Source: Bradyrhizobium diazoefficiens
GTDB taxonomy: Bacteria > Pseudomonadota > Alphaproteobacteria > Rhizobiales > Xanthobacteraceae
Length of the DNA: 64,000 nt
Direction: 5' to 3'
Assembly (NCBI RefSeq): GCF_018129965.1
Contig: NZ_JAFCKW010000027.1
Location: 1 to 64,000, forward strand
Both the position numbers and the translations under genes were made by a program. Under the pieces are notes generated by a model. The model saw only the letters and a list, made by a program, of their open reading frames with translations. It did not search any database and was not told where the DNA came from. Of the stretch, positions 61,706 to 64,000 are shown piece after piece. Each line of letters begins with the position of its first letter. Within the stretch, counting starts at the first letter, position 1.

Positions 61706-61902
61706 ATGTGTTTTCCTAAGCTTCACAGTCCCACAAAACAGTCCTCGGCATGCAACGCAGGCTGAGGCTTCACACCCCGCATGTAAGCCAGCGCCCGACA
61801 CCGACAATCGCGGCTCAGCGCATCGCAGGACTGCCTGATTCACATGTCACAGTTAGGTGAGTTACTAAGTTTTTATGACACGAACATTCAACCTGTACGG
61901 TG

Positions 61903-62256
61903 CTACCGCCCCGTGACGTGAATGGGTGTGAAGCAGCCGAGAATCAGCCGGCTGGGGTCGAATGGAATCTCATCCGGAGCCTCAAAACGCTTGTCCCCGG
62001 CCATCCTGGCTTCGGCCGCCTCGAGGGTCGCCTTGTCGGGCCAGACCTGCCATGTGAAGACGATCCGCTCGCCTTCAACCGCGTTCACCGCACGGTGAAA
62101 GTCCGTGTATTTGCCGTGAGGAACGTTGTCCTCCCAGGATTCAACGATCTCGAGGCACCCATATTCCCGAAACAACGCCGCACCGTTCTCGGCCCATCTG
62201 CGATAGGCTTCCATCTTGTCTTCTGGGACGGGAATGACAAAGCCTGCGACATACAT
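61903..62256 (-). CDS. DUF1428 family protein
   Basis: The 117-residue protein from ATG 62256 has AGGAG upstream. MYVAGFVIPVPEDKMEAYRR starts a dimeric alpha/beta-barrel-like (ferredoxin fold) domain, and VFTWQVWPDKATLEAAEARM is the typical DUF1428 core. Members are small cytosolic proteins without a proven role. It is followed on the opposite side by the Lrp-type regulator gene, 31 bases upstream and co-oriented, so the two may be co-transcribed. Confidence 0.88.
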   Translation of the reverse strand: MYVAGFVIPVPEDKMEAYRRWAENGAALFREYGCLEIVESWEDNVPHGKYTDFHRAVNAVEGERIVFTWQVWPDKATLEAAEARMAGDKRFEAPDEIPFDPSRLILGCFTPIHVTGR

Positions 62257-62287
62257 GGTGTTGGCTCCTAGGCGGATGGCGCGGTCA

Positions 62288-62779
62288 CTACCCAGCCGAT
62301 GCCGTCGCGAGATCATGCATCGGCAGCGGAACGTCCTTGGCCACGCCGAGAACAGGAAAGCTGCGGACGCTTTTCACGTTCGGCATGGCCGCAAAATGCA
62401 GCAGTTGCTGGCGCATGTTCTCGACACTCGGCGCGACGCATTTCAGCAGGTAATCGGTCTCGCCCGAAATCCGCCAGCACTGCTGGATGCGCGGGATCGC
62501 AGAGATGGAGCTCTCGAAGGCCTCCAGCACCGGCTGGGCCTGGCTGCCGAGCTGTATCGAGACGAACGACACGACCTCGTAGCCGAGCCGCCGTTCGTCG
62601 ATGACGGCGCGCACCGCCCGGATCACGCCGCGGCTGAACAATGATTTCAACCGCCGCACGCAGTTCGGCGCGGACACACCGACGCGCAGCGCCAGCTCGT
62701 TGTTGCGCACACGCCCGTCCTGCTGCAGCTCGGAGAGTATCTTCAGATCGACGCCGTCGAGCTGGTCACGCCCGGCCAT
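62288..62779 (-). CDS. Lrp/AsnC family transcriptional regulator
   Basis: The 163-residue protein starts at ATG 62779 with GAGG upstream; an ATG five codons earlier is possible. The winged helix-turn-helix is LDGVDLKILSELQQDGRVRN with ELALRVGVSAPNCVRRLKSL. The RAM effector domain follows, with ISAIPRIQQCWRISGETDYL containing the family's GxTDYLL-type motif. Such regulators sense amino acids. Its target may be the DUF1428 gene or a distant operon. Confidence 0.92.
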   Translation of the reverse strand: MAGRDQLDGVDLKILSELQQDGRVRNNELALRVGVSAPNCVRRLKSLFSRGVIRAVRAVIDERRLGYEVVSFVSIQLGSQAQPVLEAFESSISAIPRIQQCWRISGETDYLLKCVAPSVENMRQQLLHFAAMPNVKSVRSFPVLGVAKDVPLPMHDLATASAG

Positions 62780-62918
62780 CCCCCACCTCGTCATGAGCCC
62801 GTTACCGAAGCCAGCGAAGCATGCGGCGGAATTGATGCCAACCACCCAGGGCATCCCCGAGGCTTGAAGCCGCCTCACATCGGGCTATCCATTCTTGCCA
62901 GCGCAAAGCGAGTGACCA

Positions 62919-63594
62919 ATGGGTGGTACCGGCGTCATCGACCAGTTCTTGGAAACTTTCACTCGCTATATCGATTCCGGGTTCGGGTTACTAGGAGGCG
63001 ACGTCGGATATCTCGCCACCACGCTCGCGGTGATCGATCTTACGCTGGCAGGCCTGTTCTGGTCCTGGGGCACAGACGAGGACATCATCGCCCGCCTCGT
63101 CAAGAAGACGCTGTTTGTTGGCGTCTTTGCCTACCTGATCGGCAATTGGAATAGCCTCGCCCGCATTGTCTTCGAGAGTTTTGCGAGCTTGGGGCTGAAG
63201 GCCTCGGGCACGAGCCTTTCGTCAGCAGACTTTCTGCGGCCGGGCCGTATCGCGCAAGTCGGACTCGACGCCGGTCGCCCAATCCTTGAGTCGATTTCGG
63301 GGCTGATGGGCTATGTCAGTTTTTTCGAAAATTTCGTCCAGATCGCGGTCCTGCTGTTTGCCTGGATCGTGGTGCTGCTCGCCTTCTTCATTCTGGCCAT
63401 TCAGCTCTTTGTCACCTTAGTCGAATTTAAGCTGACGACGCTCGCCGGCTTTGTGTTGATCCCGTTCGGCCTGTTTGGAAAGACCGCCTTTGCCGCAGAA
63501 CGCGTGCTCGGCAACGTGATCTCCTCCGGCGTTAAGGTTCTAGTGCTTGCCGTCATTGTCGGCATTGGGTCGACCTTGTTTGCGCAGTTCGGCT
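62919..63594 (+). pseudogene. trbL: 3'-truncated trbL (conjugative transfer membrane protein)
   Basis: About 225 residues match the N-terminal half of TrbL/VirB6-type mating-pair proteins: IDQFLETFTRYIDSGFGLLG, TLAGLFWSWGTDEDIIARLV, LVEFKLTTLAGFVLIPFGLF and AERVLGNVISSGVKVLVLAV. The family normally has about 440-480 residues. After GIGSTLFAQF (near 63590) the frame continues but is antisense of another gene, so the rest is lost. No other intact transfer gene lies in the window. It is an isolated relic of a conjugative element. Confidence 0.82.
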
Positions 63595-63658
63595 GGAGCG
63601 CCACGATGGCGGCCATGGCAACAACGATCAGGCCGGCGACAACAATGGCAATCTTCAT
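63594..63658 (-). pseudogene. 5' fragment of a small membrane-anchored protein gene
   Basis: ATG 63658 is preceded by GAGGGA, a strong ribosome-binding site. The product begins MKIAIVVAGLIVVAMAAIVA, a clean signal/anchor helix, and then meets the broken end of trbL, where coding character is lost. A normal gene start thus lacks its body. The original protein is not identifiable. Confidence 0.45.
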
Positions 63659-63907
63659 CGATCCCTCGCGCGAAAGGTCCGACCATACATCAGCCGGAGC
63701 TTCGTACCAGTCGGGAGTGTCCGTCACCGCTGCGGGATCGATGTGGCGACGGTGGGATCCATCGACGCCATGCGCTCATGCCCGGGAAGATGCGGCCCGA
63801 GCTTGCCCGGCCACGCATCCTTCGAGACGCCCGCCTGCGGCGGGCCCTCGGGACCACGTTGGGTTTGTGCAGCCGCGCCGGGTGAAAGCGTTCCTGGCCG
63901 CCCGCTG

Positions 63908-64000
63908 CTAGGCTGCGATCCGCTGCGCGGCCGGAGCGGTCAGGATCTTGAGCGCCTGCGCGTGCTGCAGGTCGGGCACCGCGATCGCGGTGTGGCTCCA
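63908..64000 (-). CDS. C-terminal end of a gene continuing beyond the window
   Basis: The last 30 codons of a minus-strand gene are visible, ending at TAG 63908. They read WSHTAIAVPDLQHAQALKIL and then TAPAAQRIAA. The Ala/Leu-rich helical end has no recognised motif. The gene enters the window from its right edge and cannot be identified from this piece. Confidence 0.5.
   Translation of the reverse strand, partial: WSHTAIAVPDLQHAQALKILTAPAAQRIAA

Overview
The window looks like chromosomal DNA of a Bradyrhizobium-type alphaproteobacterium. GC content is high (about 65% in a counted housekeeping stretch), an Aap-type general amino-acid permease is present, and small exported protein families common in Bradyrhizobium occur (DUF3551, pentapeptide MXKDX, DUF6481). 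Short palindromic repeats of several families sit between genes. No rRNA or CRISPR array was seen. The genus is inferred from gene content and recall, not from a search.

Layout. 0.1-7.2 kb: a minus-strand uptake and amide-hydrolysis cluster (periplasmic binding protein, fused permease-ATPase, acetamidase/formamidase, a second acetamidase fused to an AraC-type regulator, RidA). 7.5-11.4 kb: small proteins, tRNA-Cys, a two-gene ABC-2 polysaccharide exporter and a DTW-domain tRNA-modifying enzyme. 11.7-20.8 kb: a complete tripartite RND efflux operon with two different pump subunits (MdtABC type) and its own outer-membrane channel. 21.4-29.3 kb: cysteine synthase, a DUF805 protein, aapJQMP and cystathionine beta-lyase. 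29.4-33.1 kb: an envelope-glycolipid cluster (ArnT-like transferase, PAP2 phosphatase, polyprenyl-phosphate glycosyltransferase, LAB_N protein). 33.2-40.6 kb: bacterial alpha-2-macroglobulin and its partner PbpC.

41.0-47.0 kb is a decayed prophage or integrative element between tRNA-Arg(TCT) and a truncated tyrosine recombinase. It holds a minus-strand block of small membrane proteins, a low-GC tail-fibre-like gene without its 5' end, and a frameshifted fragment of a large phage protein. 47.0-51.1 kb holds a PIG-V-like mannosyltransferase and small exported or membrane proteins. 51.3-54.3 kb is a TRAP transporter operon with a strong hairpin in its leader. 54.4-61.3 kb is a leucine/isovalerate catabolic operon (isovaleryl-CoA dehydrogenase, both methylcrotonyl-CoA carboxylase subunits, HMG-CoA lyase) with a divergent AraC-family regulator. 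61.4-64 kb has a DUF3551 protein, a DUF1428 protein, an Lrp/AsnC regulator, and then an orphan truncated trbL abutting a truncated opposite-strand gene, probably the scar of a conjugative element.

The most unusual items are the single-chain AraC regulator-acetamidase in the first cluster, the head-to-head junction in the prophage remnant where two genes lose their 5' ends at one point, the four families of structured intergenic repeats (one supplies a stop codon), and the perfect hairpin upstream of the TRAP operon.
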